NCBI GenBank assembly: GCA_963678705.1
Contig: OY783208.1
Location: forward strand, 3,720,001-3,784,000
DNA length: 64,000 nucleotides
Direction: 5' to 3'
Source of the DNA: Panorpa germanica
Taxonomy: Eukaryota > Arthropoda > Insecta > Mecoptera > Panorpidae
This document shows, piece by piece, positions 44,656-59,500 of the stretch. The translations under genes were made by a program, and so were the position numbers. The stretch's first letter is position 1. Every line of letters starts with the position of its first letter. The notes under the pieces are model-generated. The model saw nothing but the letters and a program-made list of their open reading frames with translations, did no database searches and was not told where the DNA came from.

Positions 44656-46980
44656 CCCTATTTTACAGTTTTTTCATGGTTAAAATAAATGTTTTATGCA
44701 ATTTAATATATTATTTCTTAGATTATATATATAGATTTTTTTAATTAGTTCATCATTTTACTACAATAAGATTTTGAAGATGGGTGACAATTCAACGGTT
44801 GCGCACCGTAAATTCTCTTTTTGACGCTAATTATTATTAACTTATATTAATTATTATTTCATAACTTGTGTATTTTTATCAATAAAAACTTATTTTGTGC
44901 CGAATAATCACCGTTCCGTTTATTATGACATGCCTGAATCCGTAAAATATTCCTCACTTTCAGGTGCACAAATAGTTCAACTTTTTGAAGCCCACGCCAA
45001 AGACACTACATTCTTTCTAAAGCTTACAGTCTAAGGTAAAAAAGTCTACAACCGCTTTTCTTAATATTTGTTTGTTATAAAGTTGTGAATTTTTATTAAC
45101 AACGGTTTTAAACTCATGTAAACCATGTAGTAGACACTTCAAGAAGTAATCCAGAAAAATATAATGTTCACACGGAGGGTTAAGTTTGAATTTTGTTTTA
45201 CTGCGTAATATTCCTGAAGTAAGGTTATTTATTTTTCGTTTTATATCACGACATTATATTGAAACATTATGGGTCGACACAACAGCTGCTATAGTTTTAA
45301 CGTTTAATTCTGCATCTCTTTTGCACTTCTCTTGTTTAAGTGTGATAGTCGTAGACAAATGGTCGTGGAAAGGTAACCTTTACCCCTTTAATTATTAAAA
45401 TGAAAAAATGACTATTTCAAAAGTTAATGAGTTCTGTAATATTGCGAATTGAATAAAAATAATTGGATATTTGAGGTTATGATAGCCAACTTTATCAATG
45501 TACAGTGCAGTTTTATATAAATTCAGTTATAGTTCACAACCTAATTGTCTAATGCATTTAAATAAAAAAGGAAATCGCGAGAGTTGAACCAGTCAAACTA
45601 TTGTTGAACCATTCAACAGTTGATCCATTTAACTGAATGTAACGTTCTCACGGATCGATACTGACGATCGAGTAAAATCGCCTCGTGAGAACACCCCGCT
45701 GAGCACCAAAATAATATTCATTCACTGTATATTTTTATTTATACAGTAATAACTACAGTAATAATTAAGTAATAACAAAAAAATATAATTTAAAGTTGTA
45801 GATAGTAGTGTGATTTACAAAAAGACTACAACAGTATTGGAAAGATTTTTAATTTACAAGAAAAACAAATTACGTTTTTATATTTATGTTTTACTTTATA
45901 ATGTAAACACTTTTTCAACATATCGTTGGTTAAAACATAATATCTAATTGTTTAATTATTAAGTATTTATTTATTAATATTATATAATTAGTTAGTATGG
46001 AACATATTAACAAAAATAATGCAACAATGTACTTAGAAATGACACATGTGTAAAACTAACCCCAAAAATGAAACATGCAAATATACACGCGGAAAAATAA
46101 GAATATATGAATTATCTAAATAAATATATAAGTTTAAGATTTTAAGTAAATTAAATAGAGTCAGTATTACTTACTTGCACGTTTTAATAATATTTATGTT
46201 GCAGTATCACTATCAAGTTTGATTCTTCGTCTGTTTTACACTTCTATTGTTTACTAGTGATGACAAAGGTTGGCAAATAATAATGGGGGGATGATGGTAA
46301 GCAAATACATGACGTCAACCATGAATCATTTTTTATTAATTTTTACACTTTTAATCATTAAAGTAACAATAATGATTAGTTTAAACGTTAATAAGTTCTC
46401 TAATATTGCGAATTGAATAAAAATAATTGTATATTTGAAGTTTTAAAGCATTTTATGAATATAGAGTACTGTTTTATCTAAATACAGTTATGGTTCACAT
46501 CTTAAATTAAATGTAAAGGTTTGAACCTATGGTAATAGTTCAACCCTATGAATACAGATGGAAGCAAATTAATACAGTAGAATAGACGATAGCTATTACA
46601 TAATACCTACACTTTTTGGTTAAAAACTTTGCATTGCATTAAAAAAACGCATTTTTGTATATTTAATGGTAGACAAGAAATTATTCTTAAAATATTTAAA
46701 ACTTTACTTAAAATAACTCATACATATAATAATTAAATCGCCTCCTGCCCTTTTTACTTATCGTTCGTTAAATAAGTAGCCAGTTGAAAACAAAAAATAA
46801 GTATAGTACCATGTATTGAAATTTTCTAGAACGTTGAAACCCTTTAACAATTAAAGTGTCAAAAATTACTATTTTAATTGTTAACATTTCCTAAAATATA
46901 GGGAGTTATTAAAAATAAAGGTAAATTTAAGTCATAGTTATGCCTTTTGTTTTTCACTTTGTAAAAAAAACTACAGCATT
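44656..46980. other. AT-rich intergenic stretch
   Basis: No gene is supported. It holds a hairpin with nine-base arms GTTCTCACG/CGTGAGAAC at 45,644-45,692, an inverted piece of the exon-2B upstream repeat (about 45,200-45,330), and faint X-like right-end sequence near 46,830-46,920. Confidence 0.4.
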
Positions 46981-47287
46981 TTTGTATGTTTTATTATGCT
47001 TATTATATACTTAAAACATTACGTAATATTTATTTTACCACTTTTTATTAAGAAATAGAAGATATTGAGGGTTAAAATAGACCAAGAAATGTGACATTTG
47101 ACATTACTTTATGCATAATTTCGTTAATATTGGCCGGTCCCAAGATTCAAAGCAATTATAAATATATGTGTTGGGTTTGATTATATGAAAAAATTTACAA
47201 CAGGTTTAAATATATGATATCAAATATTCAAAAAAATTTACATGTTTCTAATTTAGTAATTATATATAAGTTATATGTATTTAAAGC
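46981..47287 (+). repeat. diverged copy of the palindrome arm flank
   Basis: Shares TTTTATTAAGAAATAGAAGATATTGAGGG and CATAATTTCGTTAATATTGG (each matched in pieces) with 60,400-60,680, without the non-LTR fragment found there. Confidence 0.5.
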
Positions 47288-47765
47288 GATTTAACCTCAA
47301 ATGTTCAATTATTTTTTAATAACACCTTATATGTTAGGAGATCTTAACAATTAAAAATGTCATTTTGCCTCTTTAATTCTTAAAGGGATTCAAAATATCA
47401 AATATTATTTACAGCTATTTCAAGGAACAATAAAATTTCAATATTATATCTGCCTTAGCAGGGTTAAATAAAATAAAAACTTATTATTCTTTGACATGAC
47501 TTGATTATTCGACAACAGACAGCTACAGAACATTACCACAGCACTGAACTACTCAACAAATAACTGACGTTAAAATGCATTTCACGTCATACAAATATGG
47601 CCGACCATTTCTAGCGCTAAAACAAGAATTCAAACTTTTAATTGATATATCTCCGTCAACATTTAGATATTTAATAAAATAGACACGCCAATACACATTT
47701 ATTAACATCAATTTCAATCAACAATTGAGGAATCGACCACTAAAAAATGAGGACACAAATATCTA
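47288..47765 (-). repeat. repeat X, inverted copy, block 4
   Basis: ACCTCAAATGTTCAATTATT to AAAATGAGGACACAAAT; left TIR lost. Confidence 0.6.
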
Positions 47766-47769
47766 ATAA

Positions 47770-48050
47770 TTTTTAATAAGTCTGTTTTGTAAAACAGAGA
47801 CGCATACGAGTGTGTGTGTGTGTGTTATGTCATTTACTACTTACAGCTGGGTCGTACATTCCATCAAGTTTTTATTGCGATTTTTGTGAAAGTAATAAAT
47901 AATCTCGATAATTTCGACATCATACGCAAAACAGATTGCAATACTGTTGAGGTTTTAAAGGGGCTACTTTTATTTATATAATCCTAGAGGAAGTGTAGAA
48001 ATTTGGTACCCTGTCGTCAACAGGCTTAATACATTAAGTATATTGTAGTT
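47770..48050 (+). repeat. repeat Y, block 4
   Basis: Matches 30,650-30,965. The bases after it (TGAATAATATATTTATTAATC, read in part at 48,131) are the Helitron empty site. Confidence 0.6.
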
Positions 48051-48465
48051 TTATAAGAATTAAGGCATACCTCACGAAAATTCACTGAAATAAGAAATAT
48101 ACAATTTACAACATTTTTAATTATTTATTTATTGAATAATATATTTATTAATCTTAAAATAAAAAAACAAATTATTTATAATTAAAAACAAGATAAGGGG
48201 TTTTATTTTATTTTTAGTATTAGGCTTCATTCACACAAACTGTTTTGATATTTAATATTTTAATCTAGATTTTAGCTTAGCATTCCTTGTCACATTCGTA
48301 TTTTTATTTGAGTTGGTGCGTATGAGTCACGCGTGTAACAATTAAAATAGCTATTTTCAATAACAATTAGTAATAGAAATTGTTTTTCCTTCTTTATTTT
48401 TGACAAAATGACTGTGAACAAAATGACAAATATTGTGATAATTTAAAGCATAAAAACTTGAAAAT

Positions 48466-48558
48466 GAATTGTTCCATTATTCACATGAAAAGGGTTAACG
48501 TCTAAATGCGTCTTTTTATGTTCCTTTAAATAACTCTACCTTGAAAATGTTTTGTTAC
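48466..48558 (-). pseudogene. 3' part of ZF gene 4, cut off by the Copia insertion
   Basis: Continues the finger broken at 53,537. After N-K-T-F-S-R there is a TAG before S-Y-L-K-E-H-K-K-T-H, then a last broken finger. The sequence beyond its stop matches the relic locus of blocks 1, 2 and 5 rather than the 3' end of their main ZF gene. Confidence 0.7.
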
Positions 48559-51500
48559 TGTTGGGAACTATCCTTGCAGAGATTGAATAAAAGATAATGA
48601 ATTAAAAGATGTATGTTTAATTAAAAAGTATTCTATATGTAGTATTAGCACTGGCTTCACAAAGAGCGTCCTATCTGTATAACGTTTGGATTCAACTCGT
48701 CAACTTGACTTCGTACGACATGACGAAGCACTCCCGGTACTATTAGTTAATGTTACCAATCTCAGATGGCTCGTGTGTTCCTAGTGCTGGTACTACGTTG
48801 GTATCTACAATAATATCTACACTGGTAACTTACTATACTATGATAACACATATATTTATAATTGGCGGTGAATACAAAACTAATTATTTACTTATAATTA
48901 CAACACGCCCCCATATTCACAGCTCATTATAAATAGAAAAGTCCTTTACGCCTAAACAATCTCTAAATTTCGAAAATTTAACATTGGGTAAAGCCTTTGT
49001 CATTATATCAGCTACTTGATCATCTGTTGACACATATTGAACACTTAATTCCTTGTTCTCGTATCTCTCCCTGATATAATTAAACCGCACATCTATATGT
49101 TTGGTTCGCTTATGAAATACTGAATTTTTAATCAATTTTATCGCACTTTGATTATCAATTTTTAAACACACTTCCGTTTTGACACTTCTGTTTATTTCAC
49201 TAAATAATTGTCTTAACCACATAGCTTCTTTTGAAGCTTCTGACGCTGCAACAAATTCTGCTTCTGTTGTTGATAGTGCTACTGATGTCTGTCGTCTACT
49301 GCTCCACGTTATAGCTCCGTTACATAACTTGAAGACGTATCCAGTAGTTGATCTTCTTGTGTCCATATCATTTGCGTAGTCTGCGTCAGAGTATCCTATC
49401 AGTGGATTGTTATCTTCTGTATACATTATCCCATAATTTTGTGTTGCCTTTAAGTAACGTATTATCCTTTTGACTGCGTTCCAGTGTGTTGCACTCGGTC
49501 TGTTCTGGAATCTGCTAACTATATTTACGGCAAACATTATATCCGGTCTCGCTGTAATCGCAGCAAACATGAGAGACCCTACGGCTTCACGGTATGGTAT
49601 ATCTTCAATTTGTTTTTCCTCAGCGCATGTAAACAATGTTGTATTAGGATCTGCTGGTACACTTGTTGGTTTTACATCTTTAAGTTTAAAGCGTTCGAGT
49701 AGCCTGTCTATGTAATTCTTCAAATGTACAAAGATAGTGTTACTGCTTTCATCACATTTGATTTCTAGACCAACAAAGTAACTAGGTTCATTTATCGTGG
49801 CATTAAATGTTTTCTGCACTTCATTCATTATGTTCGCGAGTGTCACTTTGTTCTTAGCTAATATTAAACCGTCATCAACATACAACACTAATATAACAAA
49901 ATCCTCATTGAAGTTGCCGGTGTACACACATCTGTCTGCCTGACATTGTTCAAAGCCAAAGGTTCTCAGAAAGTCGTTGAACTTCTTGTTCCAACATCTA
50001 GGAGCCTGTTTTAATCCATATAATGACTTCTTAAGTTTCAGTACTAACGGTGAAGTTACTCTTACTCCCTCAGGTGGCTTCATGTATATGTCCTCATCTA
50101 AATCGCCATAAAGAAATGCTGTCTTTATATCAAACTGTGTAATATTCAATTTCCATTTTACTGCAGTTGCTAAAAGTATTCTTATAGTGTCATATCTGGT
50201 AGTAGGAGCATATGTTTCCGTATAATCGATCCCTTCGATCTGTGCGAATCCTTTTGCACATAGTCTAGCCTTGTATTTGTTTATTTTTCCGTCTGATGCT
50301 CTCTTAATTTTGAATACCCATCTGGATTCAATTGCTTCTCGGTTGGGTGGTAAGTTTGTTACCTCCCATACATCATTGTCACGTAATGCTGATAATTCAG
50401 CGTTTATGGCCTCTTGCCATTCTGTCCCATATTGACTCTTTATCGCCTCTTCATACGAGTTTGGTATTTCTGCTTCAACAACGTTGGCTTCGGTATAACG
50501 TATTGGTTTTCTCGTATTACGTCTCGGTCGATTTACCTGGTCGACTTCAGTTTCAATCCTTAATTCTGTGGTCTCATTTTCAATCACTTCTTCTTGATTG
50601 TCGATTTCCCCTTTTTCTTTTTCGATTGCTATTTCCGACATCTGGGTTGGGTTTTCTCTGTCTAAATTATTATTTTCGTTGAATGTCACATTTCTCGATA
50701 CTTTGATTTTCTTTGTGGTTGGGTCAAACAGTCTGTAATTTGTCGATTCCTTTTCATAACCCACGAATATTAATTTCTTACTTTTACTTTCCAGCTTCGT
50801 TCTAAGTGCATCTGGAATATGCATGAATGCGTCACAACCAAAAGTTTTGCTATGGCTCAAGTTCGGTTTCTTTTTCATCCAGGCTTCATATGGTGTTGAA
50901 TCTGTAATCTGTCTAGTTGCCGTTCTGTTGAGTATGTATACTGCTGTATTTACAGCCTCTGCCCACAGGTACATTGGTTTCTTGCTTGCGTAAAGCATTG
51001 ATCGTGCACTTTCCATAATCGTTCTGTTATCACGTTCAGATCTTCCGTTTTGTTCTGGAGTATATGGTGCTGTAGTTTCCATTAGAATCCCTTTGTTTGA
51101 AAGATAACTTTGAAACTCACGGTTGCAGTATTCTTTCCCGTTGTCAACTCTCAGAATTTGCGGTCTGTATCCAAATTTATTTTCACATATCTTTACGTAT
51201 TTTTGAAAACATGATAAAACGTCTGTCTTGTGTTTAATAAACCAAACCATTCTAAAACCAGTATGGTCATCTTTGAATAGTACATAGTACCTACAACCAC
51301 TTACAGATGGTTCAGACATTGGACCGCACACATCACTGTGTATGATTTCACCAGGTCTTCTCACTGTTTTGGTGTGTTTCTCGAATTTCAACTTCTGTTG
51401 TTTTTCTTGCTGACAGCCTTCACAGAAGAATTCATTGGTATTTTCAATATCCACTCCTTCCACTAACCCTTTCGAAACCATTTCGCAAAGAGTCTTGACA

Positions 51501-53536
51501 TTCAGATGTCCCAATCTTTCGTGCCAGACTTGAAGATTTGACCTTACTGTAGTATGTGCTTCCATGGTAATTACAGTTTCGATTTGTAGCTTATACAAAT
51601 TATTTGATTCTCGGATTGCACTGGCTACTAACATTCCACGGTCGTATATTTCAGCTGTCTCGTTTTGCTTAACTATTTTCATCCCTTTTTTAGTTATCAC
51701 TCCTTCAGAAAATAAGTTCTTCCTAAGCTTGGGTATATACCAGACATTTGTAATCAATCCATCCACGCTTCTACCTTTAATTAATTTCTTATTCTTTACT
51801 GTGCCGATGCCTTCCACAGGTACTTCTTCATTATTGCCTAGTTTGACGGTGAGTCCCTTACAGTCACTAAACGTATTAAAGAATTCCCGTTTATATGTCA
51901 TATGGGTTGAAGCTCCGCTATCCAGGATCCAACCTTCTTTACTGATAGTCTGGTTGCATATTTCTGCGTTGAAGGCGCCGTGATTACTTTGGTGTGGTTC
52001 TTCTTCGTATTGATTCGTTATTCTCTTGCAATCTCTCGCGTAATGACCCTTCCGATTACATTTAAAGCATGAGACATTTTGCTTATTTCTTCTACTGTTC
52101 ATTACTGTTCTGCAATCCCTCGCGTAGTGACCCTTCCGGTTACATTTGAAGCACGTCACAATTTTCTTATTAATCTGCCTTCTTTCTGTATGTACTGTCC
52201 TAGTAGTTGTTAGAGCGACTTCTTCTTCTTCTTCATATTTCATGAGATTCGCCTCTTCATCCAACAAACGTCCAGTTAAGTTGGCCATGTTCTGTTTCGA
52301 ATCCTCCACTGACAACCATGCTTGCCTAAAGTTACGATACTTGGATGGTAGCGTACTCAATACTTTAGTCATGATTGCAGTATCACTGAGAGTATCACCT
52401 GACTCTCGTATCTGCTTGCCAAGATTTTCCACTTTCGAAATATGTTGCACCATCGTCTCGTTGAGTGCCATTTTGTATTGATGAAACCTCTCGTGTACTA
52501 ACATCTTGTTCGTTTCTGATTTCATCTCATAAATAGAGCTAAGTTTGTCCATTATCTCCTTGGCCGATTCACAATTTTCGATTAGCGTTATTTGCTGTAG
52601 TTCCATCGAGCTGGTTATGATGCACATCGCCGTTGCATCCTTTTGAATCCACGTTTCTAAATCAGCTGATGCGTTAACCCCCGGTTTAACTTCGGTGCCT
52701 GTTGTACACTCGTACACACCCTTCGATTTCAATATGCACTTCATTTGAAATTTCCATTGCTGGTAGTTCTTACCACCAAACTTAACGATGCTAATACTGT
52801 TGGTCATCTTAATCTTGTCGATCGAGCACAATCTTAATGTCTAAATAGTCTCTCACACACGAGGACTTATTAATCTTGATGTTCGAACACAATCCTTTCA
52901 TTAATTTCTAAATAGTCTCACAAGCACGTGTGGACTTATTAATGTTACCGTTTTTCAGCCCAAAAAGTATATTAATTTCAAAATAGTTTCGATGAACTTA
53001 TTAATATCACTTTTCCTTCACCACAAACACAATATTAATGTCTAAATAGTCTCACAAGCAAATGTGGACTTATTAATATCACCTCCGTTTGCTTCAAGAT
53101 GGCTGCCTCACTTTTTTCTCAAAACCCTGATATCTTGTAATATATCTTTTAATCGATGTTGCAGAAGATCGTAATCTGGGCCCATAACCTGTTGGGGACT
53201 ATCCTTGCAGAGATTGAATAAAAGATAATGAATTAAAAGATGTATGTTTAATTAAAAAGTATTATATATGTAGTATTAGCACTGGCTTCACAAAGAGCGT
53301 CCTATCTGTATAACGTTTGGATTCAACTCGTCAACTTGACTTCGTACGACATGACGAAGCACTCCCGGTACTATTAGTTAATGTTACCAATCTCAGATGG
53401 CTCGTGTGTTCCTAGTGCTGGTACTACGTTGGTATCTACAATAATATCTACACTGGTAACTTACTATACTATGATAACACATATATTTATAATTGGCGGT
53501 GAATACAAAACTAATTATTTACTTATAATTACAACA
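48559..53536 (-). mobile_element. Copia-type LTR retrotransposon, complete
   Basis: 4,978 bases, two 347-base LTRs starting TGTTGGG and ending CAACA, with two differences between them (GGGAAC/GGGGAC and TTCTATATG/TTATATATG). Target GTTAC is duplicated at 48554-48558 and 53537-53541. The polyprotein is whole, the primer site is intact, and a purine run sits at the 3' LTR. It is likely a recent insertion, and it splits ZF gene 4. Confidence 0.
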
Positions 53537-56500
53537 GTTACAAATGTCACATGAAAAAGGATTAACGTCTAAATGCGTCTTTTTATGTTCCTTGAAAGAC
53601 CTTGAACATGAAAATGTTTTGTTACAAACGTCACATGAAAAAGGATTAACGTCTAAATGCGTGTTTTTATGTTCCTTTAAATAGCTTGAACTTAAAAATG
53701 TTTTGTTACAAACGTCACACGAAAACGGACGCTCCCCGGTATGATTTCGTTGGTGAGTAACTAAATTGAACCTACTAGTGTAAGATTTGTCACATTCATG
53801 ACAGGAATATAACTTCCTGTCAGAGTGAACACGCAAATGTTTTATTATTTCCGGTGCCTTATCGAACCCCATGTTACAAACATCACAGATGAAATTCTTC
53901 TGATTGGAAATTATTTCTTCTATTCCCGATTGTCCACTGCCTTGTAGTTCCGAGAATCTTCTATTATCATCACCATCCACCGGTTCTTTTGTCGTTCTGG
54001 TTCCTCGGCAGTCCGATGGGGCCTCCAGGTGCTCCTGCAATTTACAGTAATCTTGAAACACGCCTCCGCAATATTTACACAGGACAACAGGTGAACTATA
54101 GTCAGGTTCATATTTAATATAAACCCCTGGCCAATCTGCTTCTCTATCGGAAGTGACGTCGACCTCCTCTTTGACTTGTGGTTCGAATTGAACAATGCAT
54201 TCCTCTTCTGGTTCTACTTTCATGTTTTCTATTTCCAGTGTTTCATTTAACTCTGACTTTATTTGCTGTGCCATTTTATGCAGAAACTAACAATTTACTG
54301 AAACCAAAGAATATTTATATTTAGCAATTAGTAACACTAAGATCTAATTAAGCCTGCACTAATTCACTTCTTCATTTAATGCTAGATAAAAATTTAATAT
54401 AAAAACATAAAACGAGACCATTTCAAATAAGCAACCTCTATAAAACTGTGCTAAATTGTTTGCCACAAACAACTAATGAACAATCACCAAATACGTCATA
54501 AATTAAATTTCAAATAGTAAAGTACTTCATGAGTTTGTTGATTTTAAAAGAAGTTCAATAAGCAATGGACATGTTTCAGAAAACATTGGAAGTGTTTTAC
54601 AAGCAACATACATATTGCAGAATATTAAATTTATTAGAAAAGACAGAGTGAACAACATAACCTAGAAACCAAATAAGTTAATGTAATCTTTAATAAATAA
54701 TCGGAATTCTTAATAGTTGTGACTGTAGTTACAAAATGTATGTACAGAAATTGTAGTTATTCTTATTTTATTTTGTGTGTCGGTTGTAAGGTTTTATTCA
54801 ATTTGTTAGGAATGAAAGGTCAATGGTAATTATTCAATACACCTACGTTTTCTTGTTTTGAGACACAGTGAAGACTACTGCACTTTGTATATTTCATCGA
54901 GCTATTAATCTACTTTTACCATTTTTAGTAAAGAAATACACAATATTCATGCTTATTGTTTACCAATAATGTGAAATAAACCCTTTTCACATCTACATGA
55001 CATACTGCTCTAACCACAAATTTGAAATTTCAACTTTAACCATTAATATTGAGTATTTCTAAAATAAAACTAGTTCGATAGAATGTGGACTAATTAAAAT
55101 TGTTGTTTTTTATAACAATTAGAAATAAAAATTGGTTCTACTTCTTATTTTTTGACAAACTCACGTTGATCTTCCTTTAGAAGTAAATTCTATCGTCTGT
55201 CAATATATAGGAATCCAGAAAAAAGTTCGTTGGTTTGTACTAATTGTTATCAAAGGCGCTACCCTTTTCAATATAATATTATTAATTAATTAACTATACA
55301 AAAACTAGTAATAATAAAAGTATCTTTTTATATTAAAACGAATAATGTAAATACGGTTATAACATTCTTTGTCTTACATTAAATATATCATGAATATTAA
55401 TAAAATTTTATTATATGTCAAAGTACAAACCATTTAAAAAAGGCATCTTTAACTCCTGATGGTTTGCGTCTTTGGAACCTCTTGGCAAGTTGGCAAATTA
55501 ATATCTCTTAAGGTAGTTGTATCGTGATAGTCATGCTCAAAAGTATAACTCAGCAACCTAAAATTATAATGTAGCTGAAACGTTAGTGTCAAATAGTCTC
55601 GTTAAAAACTTTTGTGAAAGTACAGTCTCACTGTTCTCACTACATGTAAATAGTATCTACACGTACATACACGTACATACACATACACAGTCATTTCTTG
55701 ATTTTATAAAAATTTTCAATGTTTACAAAATTTTATTTCTGTAATGGCGTGGACAATAATTTCCATTTTTATGTGATTAATAACTACTGTTTCTATAATA
55801 TATTAAATTTTTATTGAATTCCTTTGAATCGTTTTTATTTTATTCGATAAAAATAACATTGAAATTACTATTTCCCATAAGAGCCTGTGTTAAAATAACA
55901 AAACTTTAATATCGTTTTTCTCAATAATGGAGTGGTAAATTTTAATCGACCTGAGGTCAATATGTCTTATAATTAATTAAAGAGCAATTAAATGAAGTTT
56001 TATTAAAATCCTTTGAAAAGTCATTCCACGATACAACTACCTTAACATATAAGGAGTTATTAACAAATAATTGGACATTTGAGGTTCTAGTAACCCACTT
56101 TATCAATATATAGTACACGACTTTATTCAGTTCCATTTTAACGACACATACACACAGTTGCTTTTGAGATTTTTAAATATTTTAAATGTTGACGATTTTC
56201 TACTATTGTTAGCAGTTTTTATAGTGCTGTGGCCTCATATATGTTGACTACACTACTGTCTAAATTGTGGCATATTAAGAGGTAATTAATTTTATATTTT
56301 GTTTTATATTTCAGGCGCAGCTGAGCAATACCGTTTTCCACTTGCTATTGTAGTAGAAAATTGAAAAGTCAAAGCTTTCTAAATTAAAAAACTAAACTAC
56401 CTAAAAACTAATTAAAACAATATTCAGTGTAATAACATTTTTGTAGCAACTTGTTTAAAATTACAATAAAAATAATTATATTTCATATTATAATTTATAG

Positions 56501-59500
56501 CACATAGCATTTATTACAATATATCGAACTACAAGCGTAAAATTATATAATTATATAAACAAAATGAAAGAACAGGATAATATAACTGCAGGTAAATTAA
56601 ATTTTGTAGAATAAAGGAATGTAGTACTATGAAGACCGTAATCTTGTGAGTTTTGTACAAAATTTTAGGGCCCTAGAAATACCTACTTTATCAGCTGTTC
56701 AAATAAGAATTAAAAAAGACATTGCAGCTCTACTAAGTGTTCTATTAGATGCATTGAATTATTTGAAGGGGTTTCATTATAACCGTTGAATAATATTACA
56801 ATCATGATAATCCTGATTTTAAGATTTAAAGTGAAGCAGCCTACTTAATGTTTCAAGTCTGTTGACGACAGGGTACCAAATTTCTACACTTTCTCTAGGA
56901 TTATATAAATAAAAGTAGCCCCTTTAAAACTTCAACAGTATTGAAATCAGTTTTCTGTATGATGTCGAAATTATTGAAATTAATAATATTTTTTCAGTTA
57001 AATCACAATATAAAACTTGATGGAATGTACGACCCAGCTGTAAGTAGTAAATGACATAACACACACACTCTCGTATGCGTCTCTGTTGTATAAAACAGAC
57101 TTAATAAAAATAATTAGATATTTGAGGTTATGTTAGCCAACTTTATCAAAATATTGTGCAGTTTTATAGAAATTATGGCGTGGCTCAGCGAAAATGCACT
57201 GAAATAAAAATTATACAATTTACAACATTTTTAATTATTTATTTATTAAATTATATATTTATTATTCTATTTATTATAAAAAAAACAAATTATTTATAAT
57301 TAAAAACAAGATAAGGGGTTTTATTTTATTTTTAGTGTTAAGCTTCATTCACACAAACTGTTTTGATATTTAATATTTTAATCTAGATTTTAGCTTAGCA
57401 TTCCTTGTCACATTCGTATTTTTATTTGAGTTGGTGCGCATGAGTCACGTGTGTGACAATTAAAATAGCTATTTTCAATAACAATTAGTAATAGAAATTG
57501 TTTTTCCTTCTTTATTTTTGACAAAATGACTGTGAACTTTCTATTGTGATAATTTAAAGCATAAAAACTTGAAAATGAATTGTTCCATTATTCACATGAA
57601 AAAGGATTAACGTCTAAATGCGTATTATTATGTTGGTTTAAAGAGCTTGAATTTGAAAATGTTTTGTTACAAACGTCACATGAAAATGGACGTTCCCCGG
57701 TATGACTCGTTTGTGAATAAATTCTTCTAAGTGAAAATTATTTCTTCTATTAGATTTTCTTTTTCGGTTTGTAAATTAGGTGCCAAAGTTAGCCCATATG
57801 CAAAATTTTAACTTTCTATCTCAATTTTTATTTATTTTGGGCAAAAACCGCCCCCGTGCCCAAAAATATTTCTTTTAAATTTTAAATGTGATATTCAATT
57901 CAAAATTTAAGCTTTCCCCATTTTCTCCAGTTATATAGCAAAAAGTAACATTTCTTTTCGCAGTTTTTTCAAAATGCACTGATTGATAAGCATAAAAACT
58001 TGAAAATGTTTTATCCCATTATTCACATAAAAAAGAATTAACGGCTAAATGAGACTTTTTATGTCGTTTTAAAGCACTTGACCATGAAAACATTTTCTCA
58101 CAAATGTCACATGAAAATGGTTTAACGTCTAAATGCGTGTTTTTATGTTCCTTTAAATAACTTGATTTTGAAAATGTTTTGTTACAAACATCACATGAAA
58201 AAGGATTAACGTCTAAATGCGTCTTTTTATGTTCCTTTAAATAACTTGATTTTGAAAATGTTTTGTTACAAATATCACATGAAAAAGGATTAACGTCTAA
58301 ATGCGTCTTTTTATGTTCCTTTAAGTAACTTGATTTTGAAAATGTTTTGTTACAAATGTCACATGAAAAAGGATTAACGTCTAAATGCGTCTTTTTATGT
58401 GCCTTTAAATACTTTGACCTTGAAAATGTTTTGTTACAAATATCACATGAAAAAGAATTAACGTCTAAATGCGTCTCTTTATGTTCCTTTAAAGACCTTG
58501 AACTTGAAAACGTTTTGTTACAAATATCACATGAAAAAGTATTAACGTCTAAATGCCTATTTTTATGTTCCTTTAAATAGCTTGAACTTGAAAACGTTTT
58601 GTTACAAACGTCACATAAAAAAGGATTAACGTCTAAATGCCTATTTTTATGTTCCTTTAAATAGCTTGAACTTGAAAACATTTTGTTACAAACGTCACAT
58701 GAAAAAGGATTAACGTCTAAATGCGTCTTTTTATGTTCCTTTAAATACCTTGACCTTGAAAACGTTTTGTTACAAACGTCACATGAAAAATGATTAACGT
58801 CTAAATGCGTCTTTTTATGTTCCTTTAAATACCTTGGCCTTGAAAATGTTTTGTTACAAATATCACATGAAAAAGGATCAACGTCTGAATGCGTCTTTTT
58901 ATGTTCCTTTAAATAACTTGACCTTGAAAATGTTTTGTTACAAACGTCACACGAAAATGGACGTTCCCCAGTATGATTTCGTTGGTGAATAACTAAATTG
59001 CACCTAGTAGTGTAAGATTTGTCACATTCATGACAGGAATATAACTTCCTGTCAGAGTGAACACGCAAATGTTTTATTATTTCCGGTGCCTTGTCAAACC
59101 CCATGTTACAAACATCACAGATGAAATTCTTCTGATTGGAAATTAATTCTTCCATTCCCGATTGTCCACTGCCTTGTGGTTCCGAGAATCTTCTATTATC
59201 ATCACCATCCACCGGTTCTTTTGTCGTTTCGGTTCCTCGGCAGTCCGATGGGGGCTCCAGGTGCTCCTGCAATTTGCAGGAATCTTGAAACACGCCTCCG
59301 CAATATTTACACAGGACAACAGGTGATCTATAGTCAGGTTCATATTTAATATGAACCTCTAGCCAATCTGCTTCTCTATCGGAAGTGACGTCGACCTCCT
59401 CTTTGACTTGTGGTTCGAATTGAACAATGCATTCCTCTTCTGGTTCTACTTTCATGTTTTCTATTTCCAGTGTTTCATTTAATTCTGATTCTATTTGCTG